Positions 21,501 to 36,500 of a stretch of DNA of 64,000 nt are shown piece after piece. Location: contig NC_092579.1 of assembly GCF_037975245.1 (NCBI RefSeq), positions 16,764,178 to 16,828,177 on the forward strand, in the 5' to 3' direction. A program made the position numbers and the translations under genes. The notes under the pieces are model-generated. The model had not been told where the DNA came from. It saw only the letters and a list, made by a program, of their open reading frames with translations, and did not search any database. Source of the DNA: Apostichopus japonicus. Its lineage: Eukaryota > Echinodermata > Holothuroidea > Aspidochirotida > Stichopodidae. Each line of letters starts with the position of its first letter. The stretch's first letter is position 1.

Positions 21501-24500
21501 CGCCTAATATCCAAAGTACAACAATGTTCAGTGGCGCTCAGTCAATTAGAAAATGCTCTCGAGGACAGATAAGTTTTCAGTCTCCTCTTAAATGCACGGA
21601 TATTTGGTGATGTTTTGATGTCAGACGGAAGTTTGTTCCAGAGTTCAGGGGCTGCTACGGAGAATGAACGAGGACCATAAGATGCAGTTGTAAGTTGTAT
21701 GATCCATCAGTTTAATGGGAATTGTTACACTGAGCAGTATGCATAATTCTGTCATGCTAACAGCCCCATTGTACTGTATGAAAAGGACTGTTGCTGAAGA
21801 CTATGTATCAGTATATATTGTAGCTGGTGAAGTGGGTTTTGTGTCAGTACCTGGTCTGTACTGTATATAGATTTTGTATTTTTAACTAAGACTATGGAGA
21901 GAGTCCACACTACATTACAACAAGTTTTTTGTCTCACACAGTAGGTGTCCTCTACTCTGTGTTGCTTGTTATTATTCATATAAAACAGATTAGTGATTAC
22001 ATCTTTTAAAAAAACAAAGATTTATTATTAATTAACTTGAAATATTGATTGCTCAACCATGTAAATCTTGAACAATGGTTTGAGGACTGGTACCTACGGC
22101 ATATTAGGAGCTGTACCATACCTTTTTATTCTCAATGCATAAACTCAAACCCACACAAATTGTAAGCAAAAGTTTAGTCCTTTGGCAGTCATCCAATATG
22201 GAAAACTAACCAGGGAATATAAAAAGGCTGCTGTTTTCCTTTAAAAAAATTGATCGTGCTGGCACGTTAAATATGTACTGTACGTACTATTTTGTAGTGA
22301 TAATGTCATACCAAACAGCCATGAAGTACAGAATCTATACTTCATTAGTAGCTGAAGATGTATGTTTTATAGTTTATATGTAACTAGTGTGTTTTCTAAT
22401 GGTGTATCAAACTGCTTCATAGTGATGTCCCCCCCCGCCCCCCATCACTCCTCTTCTTACAGCTCTCTTCCACCCTTTTTTGTCCACACCTTTTTGTCTT
22501 TGTCCTTCTCCAGTTTATTCCCTACCTCCTTCCCTTAATCCTCTCTTTGTCCCTCCACTGTTTATCTCCTACCTTAGGAATCTGTGCTGTGGCTAAGATT
22601 GGTGTATATAAATCACTTTATTCTCATTTTTATTCACAAAATCCATTTTATTCCCCTCCCCCCCCAAAAAAAAAAAATCTCCATGTATTAATAACAGATA
22701 TCATATGGTATGTAAAAAAATTAAAATAAAAACAAAATCTGATTTATATCAAATAAATCCAACTTAAAAAAAATGTTTTAAGAACAAAAAAGTTAACAAT
22801 AGAAAAAAAAACCTTTTCCTGGTTAAAGCACAGTGACAGTTTTCTTTAAATTGACTTTAATTTGACCTACTGTTCAGTATAGTAAGATTCTCTGTACAAG
22901 AAGCTGTTCTTCTTTCGTGTAGTTTTGTAACAATTTGTTCGTTTCTTGCATTAATGTACATTTTCTTTTCAAAAATGCTATTCTAGATAAATTATTGCCC
23001 ATATCTCTCATCCTATATTGAAAAGTATTTATATTTTGGACTTTAATGATTTAGCCAAATGTATGCATTCAAGACATTTGGTTATTAAACTGATATCATA
23101 CTGTAGCTTTCAGCCAGTCATTCACTCCCAGTTATATAGGTTCTTTGTCATCTTTCTATTCATTAACTGTAGCATATGTTTTTAATATTTTTTCAAATCT
23201 ATTATTATTATCCACATTTATTAATATTTTTTTTTCATCAGGTATATATAAGCACTGTCTTTGGTTGCATGACTTAGCAGATTATTTCAAAGAAAATGTT
23301 TATAATAATCATGATGTTACTATGGCAACATCAGCTTTTCCTGTAAGCACTCTGGCATTGAATTGTTATCAGCGTTGGGTTTTGTTTGGTGGCTTTAAAG
23401 CAGCTTTTATGAATTGAAATTGGTAAATATTTCAAAAGACAGTCCATGTAGTAACACTCCATATATTGCAACTTTGCAACTCATTAGTTTGTTTTGTAGT
23501 TAAGGTGACTGACTATTTAGAATAAGCCAAGTAGTGAAGCAAAGTCTAAAAGGCTTGAGATTTTGAAAATTTACATTTACATACTGTAGATGTCCACTGT
23601 TGTCCAGCCATTAAAATGTTATAAATTGAGTCAAATTCATTAGGAAGTGTTAAAACAGTCATTTGGTGAAACAAATTTAATATGATATATCTTAAATGGT
23701 TAGTGACACTCTTTATTTTGAGAAACAATGCTGCTTTAATATCTTACATTTTAATTTACAATTCATGGCAATTCAGTCTTTGTTTGCTATGTGAGTAAGT
23801 TAAAAATTTATGACATTTACAATGTATCCCACCAGCGCACTACAAATACCGATACCGTAGAAGCGATGTTCATGAAAAGCCTAGCGAACAACTATATTTA
23901 CATGTATTCATGTAATCCTATGATCCAGAGGGATCTTTTCAATCGGCTTTGCTCAGCGTTTCATATCTCCCATGGAAGTGAGCCATTACAAAGCCTGTTT
24001 AAGAATATGGTAATGTACAAACCGAGACCAATTTTACCATTAGTTTAGCACGCTGAATAAAATTTAAAAAAATGTATGCATGCACAAAATTTTGCAATAA
24101 AGAAGAAGTTGCAGTACTTACAGTAGATAAGAATGTGATTTGTAAATGATTAATTGACATTATACAGTACTGTAGGTTTTTGATCTGCTCACTGACACAC
24201 ATGTAAAATGTTCAGTTGAGCAACTGGTATAAAGTACAGTTGCAATATATCTAAGCAAAAGGTAAACTTTTGAGGTAAATTTTTATTGACATTACAGTAT
24301 ACAGTAGACTGATCAAGATAAACATACCCTGGATATTCTGTGCACGTTGTTGGAACAACAAAGTTTGTTGTTGTTGATATCATGGTAGAGAAAGATCCCT
24401 TGAAAGTGCTGGTATTTCCCCCTCTCCCTCCTTTTTGTTGTTGTTGCAAACTTTACTTTCTGACATATGATTGTAGATGAGAGTGAAACCATTACAAGGG

Positions 24501-27500
24501 CAGGAGATATTTTCAATACCACTACATATATAATATGATAAGCACTCGAGAAAAACAAAGGTTGTTTATTGCTCAGACGGAATGAAGTAATTACTTGCTT
24601 TATCGAAAGCCTACCCAGATTTGATATTGGGTATTAATGCATTTACAATTGACAAAAAGGGGGAGGGGGGTTGTGAATTGAGGGAGAGGGTGTGAATTGA
24701 GAGAGTGGGTGGTGATGGATGATAAGATTAGCACGTCACATATAGTGCTGTAGATGGAATGGAGTGCCTAGTTTGCTGAGGTATATAGTATCTGGGACTC
24801 TTGTGCCAATGGCTTTCTTCCAACTTAATTACACAAAATAAAATAAAAATAAAATTAAACTGTTAGCACTTAATTACACAATATTATTAACTTAATTACA
24901 CAATATTCTCTCTTTACAAAGCTAAAATGGATAAATGAAATACAATGTTTATTGCAATTTGTATGTCAGTGTACATGAATAGTTACTAAGTACTACTGAC
25001 CTGACCCACAAAGCATCACAGAGCTACGTTGAGCTGCTGAAAGGGTTCAATACACTAGTCCCTTACTGAAATCTTACAGTCTAATGAATAATTCATCAAC
25101 CACACAGTGAGCAATCTGAAACTTACAAGATTTTAGGGTCATCGGAGACTGTAGGGAAGATTGTAGGATCCAGGGGGTGGTAAGGCTTATAATTTGCTTC
25201 ACTCCTCACTTGTAACCTGTCTGCTTTAAGTCTCAATGTGTGTTTGCCAAATTTTAACTTCCACCTTTCCAGCTCACTGCCTTAAAAGCTCAGTGGAAAT
25301 GACACTGTTCTATGCATTTTTAATACTAATATTCATTATTTTTATTTTTTAATGAGTTATCTGTCGTTAAACATTTTGGGGTGAATAAAATTCGCCAGAT
25401 TTTTTAGATGAGTCTGTACATTCTACAAACTTCAATCAAAATTTGTAAGACACGCCCGACAGATCATGCGCCAATCAAACCTCTCTGTTTTGTTTACAAT
25501 CGTTAGGCCTGTGTGCTAGCCTGTGTTAAGTTCTCTTGAATAGTATCATCTCTCTGTTTTGTTTACAATCGTTTCGCCTGTGTGCTAGCCTGTGTTAAGT
25601 TCTCTTGAATAGTATCTTTCTTTCGGTCTTACCGATGTAGCTTGCAAAATTGTGTCATTTCCTTACATTGCAAGGAATAAACTTGGTGTTTTCAGAGGCT
25701 CCTCCGTGAAGTAGGGTCAAATAAGCGGAGGATACGATTATATAAAGGTTACATTTGTGTAATGAACATGCTGATATTGGCGTTCAGGCCATAACGGCAA
25801 CAGAAAATAAATTCTTTCTTTCGATTGTGACAGTTTTTCTGCATTAGACCCATATGGTCAGAGTGCATTTAGAATAAAAAAAACATTGAATATGCTTCCG
25901 AAGTTTGTTTTCCGAAATTCATCAGCAAACACGTATTGAGACTTCAATAGTCCTGAGACAGGTTACAGTAAGTATCGTTGTTCATAAATCCCCAAACCAG
26001 TTTATAAGTCTTGGGGGAACTAATAAAGAAGTGATATTAATATGAAGATATTATCTTTCACATCATTTTTTTGGCATCATTTAGGAACAATTCCAGAAGG
26101 TGAGTGAAGATTGTGCCCGGATTTTAGATCTCAACCCAAACAGCAAGAAAATCATAGGCAAGGCTCTTATGTGTAAAGCTCAGGCCCTTTGCAAGCTGAA
26201 CAGGAACGAAGAAGCGTTAACAATTGCCAAACAGTGGACACAGACGGAACCAAAGGTAAAAGATTAAATAAATGATGATCTTTCACTAGATGTGTAAATT
26301 TAATAAATTCTAGCTTACGTGTCTCCTCTCAATATTAGCCTTACTTCCTTTAACTAATTGTCTGTACAGTCTTCAACAAATGGTCCTTTGAACTGGTCAC
26401 CATTATTTGGCTTTTCTGGCATATTTTTAGGGGGGGGGGGGATAATGGGGAACATTGATCTTGACTTGCATGTGATACACTGCAAGGGATATATGCCACT
26501 TTTTTCCTAAAATCAACTTTATTCTTCATAGTTTTGCAAATCAATGATTTTCTGGTTACTTATATAAAATATATTGACTGTCCATAGGCCACGGTATAAG
26601 TTACGGTACGATACCGACACAACCACAGGGGAATAATCCAGTGTGTGGTAGTTTTTGGAAGTTAAGAAGTTTTCTTTAAATCCTTAACTCTTTAATGGAA
26701 CTATTATCTGGATCTTTGTTCAAAAACTACATTTTAAGTAGTTGCATTTGTGTTACCTTATGTTGGCTGTTTTGCATAGGATCATACCATGGAGATACCA
26801 GGTAAGTGATACCCTGAATGAGGGATTTTATCTTCAACCTTTTGGGTCAACAGTCCTTCTAGTTGGTTTCATCGCATGTGAGGGAAAAGTGAATTTAGTT
26901 TTAGTCATTTCAAAACACTCAATTTCCCATAAAAAGTATTTTTTAATCGCTTTAATTGGGTCAGGACTGTCTTTCTAGAATTTTGAAGTTGGAGATAGCT
27001 GACTGGTATTTCGGGCATATTCTTCTCACTGTGCCTGGAGCTCAGTACCAATAAATTCTTAACAGGCCTAATGTACTGTCCCACCAGTTTATTAAAAAAA
27101 CAAGCCCAGTTAAATTACAGCTTCCCAAATTGCCTCAGAGCTCAGTTGAAAGTTTGGCCGTATACTTAGCTACAGTATGTACAGAAGTACAGCTAAGTGT
27201 AGGAAATTTTACGTAGCAACAATTGTTAGTGATGAACGTGTGACATATACTCCCGAGATCTATTGTGACGCAGTAACTATTATGACACAAGTTTGGAAGT
27301 TTCATCATCTTTACCTTGTGGTAACTGTTTCATAATTTTGTCCATAGCAACAGAAAGAAAAGCTCAAATGTGACGTATGCTAGCAAGTCTCTCAATGTGT
27401 TTGTCACGGTTAAATATCTTCAAGAATAGTTCAGGGTAAACTTTCTGTTTGATATGTTAAAGATGAACATAATCTAAGCACTCTGGTGAAATTTGCATTC

Positions 27501-30500
27501 GATGCTTATTGTACCTTTTTTTGAGATCTTGGCCTTTAAGGGTAACCTGATTTTCTACCAAATGTGAGCTTGAAGCAAACAGGTATGATGTCATAGTTGC
27601 ACACTGACAAAACAATGCTTTGTTTTTCTTTATTTTTCAGTATATTGTTTTGACCTGGATTGGATAGTGTTACTAGTTTGCCTGAGCTGTGAAATTTAGA
27701 AATTATCAATGCCTATGGTACATTCACATTACAGATGCAACTAATTTTGGAGTACAAAATTGAACATAAATTTTATAAAGGCATTGAAAGTCTTAAAAAG
27801 CATATCATCTAAAAGAACCCCCACCATGCCACTGCTGTATACCCTAATGTACATCCATACATGGATCACTTGCACTGCGTCAGTAACACTACTGTTTAAT
27901 ACTCAGTACTTCTGTTGATATTTACTATAAGCTTAATTTTTAGAGATGCATAGCCAAATTTGTCAAATGGGACAGTTCATTACAATTTAAATGCAATGTC
28001 TCATAACCAAGGGAGAATTCTTAAAAAGCTGCGACCATTTGCTATATTTTCTCTTTAATTTCTAGAATATATGTAATTGCGATCGGAGCATCCAGTTACT
28101 GCGCTTACAGCTGCATATTTTCATCTCCTACTCAAGTTAGCCCGACTTTACCCCGACTTAAGCCCAAGCTACCGTATTGTGGAAGTAGCCAAATTGTGGT
28201 TCATATTTTGTACAGTATAGGTGTAGAGGGTACAAAGTTTATAAGGGATTTCCAAAGCATCGTTTGCAATAATTTCACCTTTGTACTGGCTCACCAAGGG
28301 TGAAGAGACAACAGACCTAATTTTGTGGCATTCTTATGACTCATACTACTGTATACGTACCTCATACCTGTAGGTACAGTATTGTACTTTCTTCTTGGGT
28401 GCTTCACTATGTGTACACAGACAATATAAAGTCAATTCATACAAAATGTGTGGTGTATTGTAAAGTAGTTAAAGCAGCATTTTGCATCCTTTTCTATGAT
28501 TTTTCTCAACCTCACTGACTCCACTATGCCATAATGACATACATAACTACTAAGCTTATCTAATTTAAATTTTACTTCAAATGGTGGCATAAAAGTAAAC
28601 AATTTGCAACTTTCAACTTTGTTGTTCTCCAAGATATTTTCCGTTGGGATCCCAATAAACCTCGCCCATAATATGAATATTTAAACACTACGAACGTCAT
28701 TGACAAATATGTAATATAACACAACGCTTGATTTGTGTACAGTCTATATGGCAGTTGTACCAGGGAGTTGCATAACAACTCCCTGGTTGTACCAGTTGAC
28801 ACAAAGTCTTGAATCTATTTTTAGCAACGGCTCATAACTAAACCTGCATCTCTGATTGGTTGAATTCACACTAGTGGGTTTGGGGGAACTGAATGCGATT
28901 AATTTTGTATGTGGAATTTGTCGTGGACACTCTTCTCATTATCTGCAAATATCCTTAATTACTCGCCAATTAACGTTGTTGGCAGGGAAAAACTTGACTA
29001 ATATCTTAGTTTGCTGTTTTGTGATTGATATATGTAAAAAAATTTGATGGACATATCAAAAAAGTAGAAAACGGCAACCAAACGCAAAATGCTGCTTTAA
29101 GTTCTGTAAATTTGTTTAATAGAGCATTAAATGAGTAATATGTGGTTTGTGTTCATGAACCGGCTCTGCCAGTGGCCGGGACAACTGTTTAGTACAGAAG
29201 CTGTGACAAAGAAGCCAATTAAGAAAATATGACAAAGAGAATAACTGTAGCTATGTAAACTTCTGTGTACGGTATCCCAACCTAGCAGAATTGCATACCA
29301 TATTTCAAACCTTTGTGTATTGATCTGTATAACAGTACAGAACAGTTGCCACTTTGTCATATATTTATACTGGAAGTTACTGTATGTTGTAAACAAGAAA
29401 ACTTTTGTTTAGCATTCCAGTTCAAACAAATAACATGTATATGCCACTGTTTTTACCAAATATGGAAGTTATATATATATATTTAAACTTTTTCAGTGCT
29501 TGTTTGGACAGAATCCAAGCAGGAAAAATGAGGAACTAAAAATTACCAAAAAAAAAAAAAAGGCAGCAAACAATCTCTACAGCATGTCTGCAAAAGTGAG
29601 AAACTGACAAATAATAAAAGTACCAGTCGTGCAATTTACTTTACCATACCAATGTATATCATGTAGAAATACTGCCTACTGTACAGTATGTAAAGTATGT
29701 ACAGTTTAATGATGATGTTTGGTCTGGGTGGTGAAATAGTGATACCAAATATAAAAGCTGATGGGAAACATCAAATTGGGGTGGGGGTGGGGTAGGGGGT
29801 CAGGGAAGGGAAGGGCGAATATTCCTTCCTATAGTTGTACATTGGGACTTACAATACAGTAGTCTGTGTTTTTTTGGGGGGTGTTTTTTGGCTTTTCCAA
29901 GGCAATGCATACATAGATAGCAGAGTAATTGGTACGCTTTTTATAAACTTGTAAACTTTGGTTGACAGAGGGCTCCGAAATGACTGAATTTTGCGCTTAT
30001 CGTAATTGAATGTCAGATCTGCAGTAGTTCATATTTTATGTTTCCATTGCTTTTTCTAGGCAATGCACCTGTAGAAAGACAGAGTAATAGCTTTCAAATG
30101 TCACAGATGGGGCCATCTGAATATTAAATTAACTGAATCGCTCTTCTCTCAGCTGTCTCCACACTATATCTACACTTTTCCATATGCTTCATGTACCTAC
30201 TGTACATGTAGCTTCTAGGCAGATAGGGAGAGTGCAGTTATAGGTTGGAGACAGGAGACAGGAAGTATCATCGTTCATAAAGTTCCCAAACCTGTAAATC
30301 TCTGGTATTATGCCATAATTTGCATTATTAGTGAGCTTTATAGAGGCATAATGTTTCGAAGAATTTATGTAAACTAACCTCTCTATTTGGCCTGGCCCTC
30401 TTCATAGCAGTTTGAATATCAAAGATCTGTATATTTACTTCGTTCCCCACTTTCGTGGTAGAAAAATGAAGGAGGTCACTAGGGTCAGTGAGGGTGTACA

Positions 30501-33500
30501 GTGTTAAAAGATTACCAGGGCATACTACTGTAGACACGATAGAATGCGGTACTGCTTAGGTTGTGGGGAGACAGGTAAGTGGGTCACTCGTAAATATATA
30601 ATCCAGTAAGTTTTATAATTTTTCAAAGTTGGGATTGCTTGCATCTGACATCAACTGTATTGTCATCATAGCAGTTGTGCTGTAAATTCTTTTCCTTAAA
30701 AAAAATATTGTATTTAACATTAATGATCCATGTAGAGGAAATAATATAGAAGCAGTCTACTGTGAATACACATAACAATGACAGCTACTGTGTGAGGAAA
30801 CATTTCCAAATGTATCACATCTCTTAGGATAAATCAAAAAGAAACAATGCATGTAATTAAAGCTTCCAAGAGCTTCTACCATGATGACATCATAGGCCAT
30901 CCACTGTGAACCACTCCCTGGAAGAATGTTTAGGTTTTATCCAGTAAATACTTCACATTCTGCAAGAAATGTTTTGGGAATATGACTCATACTTAAAAAA
31001 AAATAATCCAGCTACTGTAAACTACTCCTTTACGATTGTTTCCCCCAAGAAGTGTTATATTTAGCAGGTAAACCGATCTCTCTTTTATGAAATGAATCAC
31101 TAGTGCACATCTCTGTTTGGATGGAAGCATCCTGGTTGTCATACCAAAATGTAATTTCTGATAAACTTACATGCATATGTTATATATATATTCACGTTTC
31201 AGCAAATTTTAAAGTCAGATTTTACATAAATATTTAGCAGTAGCAGTCCGACGAAGAACTACTCGTACATTACTTGACTACTACTGTATGCTATATTTCT
31301 GAAGACTAGGTTTTACTCACAGAAAAATTGCACATGAAACAATAAGATTACTGTATAGGTATAAATAGTGAACTAGAAACTTTCTTCCCAAAAAATGGAT
31401 CAAAATGTCCTGTATTGAATTAAAACAGTTATTTTGTTGATTTCAATTTTGTTTTGAGGCACCAAGTTGATTGCAATTAATCTTAAGATACCTTTAAATT
31501 ATCAGTTTAAAGACTGATCAGTACTTTCTGATCATGTGTTAATATTAATGACATATATTTGCTTTGGTCATATTAGTTCAGTTTTCATACACAACCCAAA
31601 CTCAGAACAAGTCTATTAAATAACTTTACAACTAATGTACATACAGTACATTACATGTTATAACTCTAGATGTGCTGGTCACATTGGCCATACATACTGT
31701 ACTGTTTACATACAAAGTTCTACTGTACTGTTTGTGCAGTACTGTACAGTAGACAGTAGATGGATTGTCCTTGAGTATGAGTTCATACCAACAACACCAG
31801 CTTCCTTCCCTTTTGTATCACCTATACTTCAAATGTTTATCAGAAATGTGGGTGGTCACATGGCATTGTGTGCACAGTTCTAGGATTGGATTCCCTAGAT
31901 AGGTTGTTAGAGATATATTGTACATACATGTATGTCCCATTTCATCACAGTGCCATAATGTAAGCAAATGTACATATAGGGATGGACGAATGACCTTGTT
32001 GTCTTTGGAGTGACCTCGCAGAACAATGTAAAGGTCATCATGTATAAAAAAGAGTGGTCTGATTGAACAGAATGGAGGATTATAGATTTGAAAACATCTG
32101 GAAAGCCAGCTGGAGGAAGTCCTTCCCATTGGAAACACAAATTGTATCTGAAGTTCTGAACAAGTACCATCTGCCCGTCTTATATTGACTGTCAACTCTT
32201 GTGTATGTTTTGACTCATGTTGGTAAACATCCTACAAGTGACTGTACATATACATACTGTAGGTTAGGTGCCTCAATCAAAACTTTAAGCTATAGGAGAT
32301 CATTTATTCTGGTATGTGTTATTAGTTGGGTTCCTAGAAAGCACTGTTTTGTCAGACTTGTAAGTATCCAGTGGGGTTGGGGTGTGTGCGTGCATACAAT
32401 CTTTTCAGCCTCACACAATATCTCAATAGTAGTTTATCATTAGCATATATACTGCATAAACTGGTATATAACCTTGTGTTTGGTGGAATAATACACTTAT
32501 TTTATGCCTCCCAAAGTGCACAATTTAACCTCTGAAAATATTTCTAGGGGGTAAGGGAAGACCTCAGAATCCCCTCTATGGTAGATGCCTTCAACAACCC
32601 AAGGGCCACATCCCATCCTTTTAAGAATACTAGGCCCGTCCATGACTGCATGTAGCTGCATGATTGTACAGTAAACATGAATTTGCATGCCTCTTTGTAC
32701 AAGATTCAGTAGATCTGTAAGTGCCGCTTTAAGTTTATTGCTAAATATGCTTCAAGCCTTGACGAAGTTTCGTTGTCTTGGAAGCAAAATCCCAAATCTC
32801 GGTCAACAGTTACTGAGAGATAATGTCTGACAATTAGCTGCCAAGTGTGCAGCATGCTACTACCACAATGGAATCCTTATATAAACTTAATGTTACAGAC
32901 TTAGTCTAGCACAGAGCCTTATTGTAGTCACGATATAAGTTAATTGACTGCACGTTATTTCCAAAATTCCAGGTTTAAGTGGTTTCTCTGTATATTGTCA
33001 GGACTGTATACAGTGGATTCTACAAGTCTGCCCGTCAAACAAGACAAAAAAACAAAATTTGAATGTTTGTGACAATTCCTACAGTTAGTTAGGTTAGTAG
33101 TTTAATATAGAAACTGTGCTTCACTGTATGTAATTTATGTACAAAAGTTTAAAAACCCTTCTTTTTTTTTGGTACCAGGGTGCACTATACTAAAATTAAA
33201 ATAATCTCACAACCTTATCGATGTTCTATTTATTGCGCAAATTCTGACCCATTCGGACTTGGAGTCCAAGTTCCAGCAATTTACTGTACATTGTAAAGTG
33301 CTGGTAACCCTCATATCATTGGTCAGTCATGCACAGGACATAAAGAGCAGCACACTGCGAAAGACCCAAATACCGTTTAATTCGATTTTTTTTTATGGAA
33401 GTTATTGCATACTCAAGATGCAGGTACATCACTGTAAGTCGATACAACTCTTCACTTTGCCTTGTGCTGTTTACAGTGTTTAAAGGTATGCTGTATTGGC

Positions 33501-36500
33501 CCCAAAATATGCTAAATATGCAGAAAAATACTTTTTGAAAACTTCTAGCAATTATATAGCATGCTATAATTTGGTGCCTATACTTTTTCTGACTACCTTT
33601 AATACCCTGGCCACTTTTCCCTGGGAATAATTCGTCAGGTATGGAATCAGCGAAATGCCATACAAAATGGGCAAAGTGCTGTACAATGTACAAAGATGTA
33701 CATCTACAGTATGTTGTACATAGGAATCACAGTATTTTTTAATATAGAAGCCAAAATGCACAGCCTTCAAAATTTGAACGTTTAAATTAATCCCCGTTTC
33801 CGTATAATGAGTCAAACATAATTTGGTTCTGATCTCAACTGCGACAACCAATGTGAGCCACAGCCCAGTGCTTTATTTACCAGACAACTTACTGCACATG
33901 TTGCAACAAGTTTGTACAGTACTTTTAGTGTTTGCTTTGTTTCCTGGCTTACGTGTCTACTCACAACCCCCAGCGATAAAATTCTTAATAATGGGAAAAT
34001 TTGACAATTAACTGAGAATTCGAAGTAGCATGGATCATGCATCTGTTTCTATTGATTCCATTCTATAAAAGAAGAATCATTTTCACTGCTCTTTATACTT
34101 GATTTATAACTTATCTACATTATTTGGTTTTATTGATGTCATATGGTGTCTTTCTCTTGTTGCCTTTCAGAATTTTCAAGCTATAAAGGAATATCAGAGA
34201 CTAAAGCAATTAGTGGAAGACAATAAAGATGTACTAACCAATTTAGATGTAAGTATTTTTGCTAGTATCGGTGGAGGAACCAACAAATGAAGTCCCCATA
34301 TAAAAACTCTGGACTAAAGTTGGCATTGTCCATGACTAGATCTAAGGTCACTGACCTCCTACTCTTCAATCTACCATTCTGAAAATCTGTTCCAATTGGG
34401 CAGTGTTTCAACCTTCATTTTTTACACCTGTTTTTTTTTCTTGTAGAGCTATTTTGACCTTTTTTTCAGTATCACCACAAACTCTATTTCATCCCCACTT
34501 TGTGGGGGGTCCAAGTAAGAATACTGTCAATTATAATTTTGGATATGAAATGTGCTGGCTGCAATATTTTTAAACTACATATTTGAAAAGAATTAAATAG
34601 CAGGGTCTTTTACAGTAACAGGGACAACTTTGAAATTCGTAAGCAAAGTAAAACGCTACTGTTTAGTCATCGCATTCTTGTACAGTAAATACGGTACCGG
34701 CAGCACAATGGACAAAATTTAAAGAATAATTGTAGGTTGCCTTAAGTTTGGTATGTACAGTACAGTATATGCAGTTGATAACTTGATATACTGTACTGCA
34801 AGTCCCATAGGAAAGTGGGAAAAGTTTTATGACCATGTTATCGAACCATATTACTTTCATTTAAAAACAGCTTGGTTACATTTGGTAGCATTAATCGATT
34901 GACAACATATTCAGTTACAGTACAGCAAGTACCCTAAAATTTAAATGTTCTTTGTTTCTCTTCCCTTTCAAAGGTGCATTATTTAGTGATAGTTGGAAAC
35001 TTGGTAATCATCTGTTGTTAACAGTTTAAGATGAAATGATCTCCAGCCCAGATTCTTATATGCTAATTATGTAGGCCTAGTTATATTGTTTGTATGATTT
35101 TCACTCAAAAAAAGTATGGTAAGTCTAGGTAAACAATGAAATGTATTATTATTTTTAGTATTTTTTAAAGTAAATCTTTTTCAAAATCTTTTTCTCATTA
35201 TCTGATGTGACGTTGATTAATACAACAAATTTGGATTTGGTGACATTTGATGATTTTTTAATAACGGCGAGGACAAAAGCTCATTTAAAATCTATCTTGG
35301 TTTCCCTTTGATCAAAATGGTGGCATCTTCGTGATGTACAGTAGGGAATATTTGGACTATCACAGATCAAAACAATGTGCTGCAGGCTATTCAAAATATT
35401 ACTTTTTATAATTCTGTGGATTTATGATCAGCATATTGGGATTAACTATACCTAATTTATGACCACCAGAGTATGGAACTTTTAGTTAAAAAACAAAAAA
35501 CGTAACTTGTGTAAATACCCAGTGAAATTCATAAATCAGTCTTCTCTGATAGTGTTATGTTTATATTCGACGTCTCGTAAATAGCTTGAGCTTAAGTATA
35601 CTTAAGTGTACTGTGCGGTTTTTAATCATTTGTGGGCAGTTATTGGTGTGCTTGAGGCGGAACAAAGTGGATAAGAAATAGTTACTTATTTTGAACTGAT
35701 AATCCTGTTGAAATGTAAGTATTGATTGTCATGTATTTTTTTGATTTATGGATACCTTGTTTTGAAATGTTTGTGTCGTTTCAGCAGTGGTAGTTACAAT
35801 GTAGCTCATTACAGTAATTCAAGATACAAATTTTGGATCCACTGAATGAAAAACATGAAAATCACAAAATATCTTCATTTACTTTGCTCCTTGCTTACCT
35901 GTCTCCTCACAACCTTAGCACCTCATTCTACCGTGTCTAGTATGCCCTGGTAATCTTTTAACACTGTGCACCATCAACGAATGGCTCCTCCGGTCGTCGG
36001 CCTTCCTTCTCATTCTACCATACAAAGTGCCAACATCGTGCGTTTTGTTGTCCGGATTTCCTACAGCGATTTTCGTACGGAATTGGAGCCTCCTCAATCT
36101 ACCACCCAAAGTCCCTAAAAATATATTCCCTTATTGACTCTGTTATCTATTCGGATCCATGTGTAATTTGTGAACCATCCAGACGACATTGGGTGTTTAC
36201 CATGATTTACTTCGTTCCTCGCTTACCTGTCTCCTCACAACCTTAGCACCTCATTCTACCGTGTCTAGTATGCCCTGGTAATCTTTTAACACTGTGCACC
36301 CTCAATGACCCACTCGTAAATATCTAAACCAGTAAGTTTTATGATGTATACATGCAGATGATATACTGTAGTTTATGGAAGTTGTTAATTTATCATAAAA
36401 TCGTGATGTCATTTTGAATTTTGATCTGGTTTCAAACTTTTAAAACTTGTATGGACAACCTTAAAATTTGTGAAAAATGTATTTTATTTTTATTGAACAT

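Larger units (their letters stand above)
18519..26084 (+). other. HELZ: HELZ intron after coding exon 1 (7.6 kb)
   Basis: Contains an interspersed repeat fragment (about 21465-21690), a 67 bp tandem duplication (25481-25616) and low-complexity tracts (C/A-rich 22655-22680, G-rich 24658-24710). Short frames have no domains. Confidence 0.7.
26256..34170 (+). other. HELZ: HELZ intron after coding exon 2 (7.9 kb)
   Basis: Contains a poly-G tract (26429-26439), a dispersed repeat shared with intron 14 (27465-27615), a micro foldback insertion (28761-28785), an inverted copy of the 35.9 kb repeat (30491-30579) and many TACAGTA/TACTGTA motifs (dense at 31690-31755). No gene supported. Confidence 0.7.
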
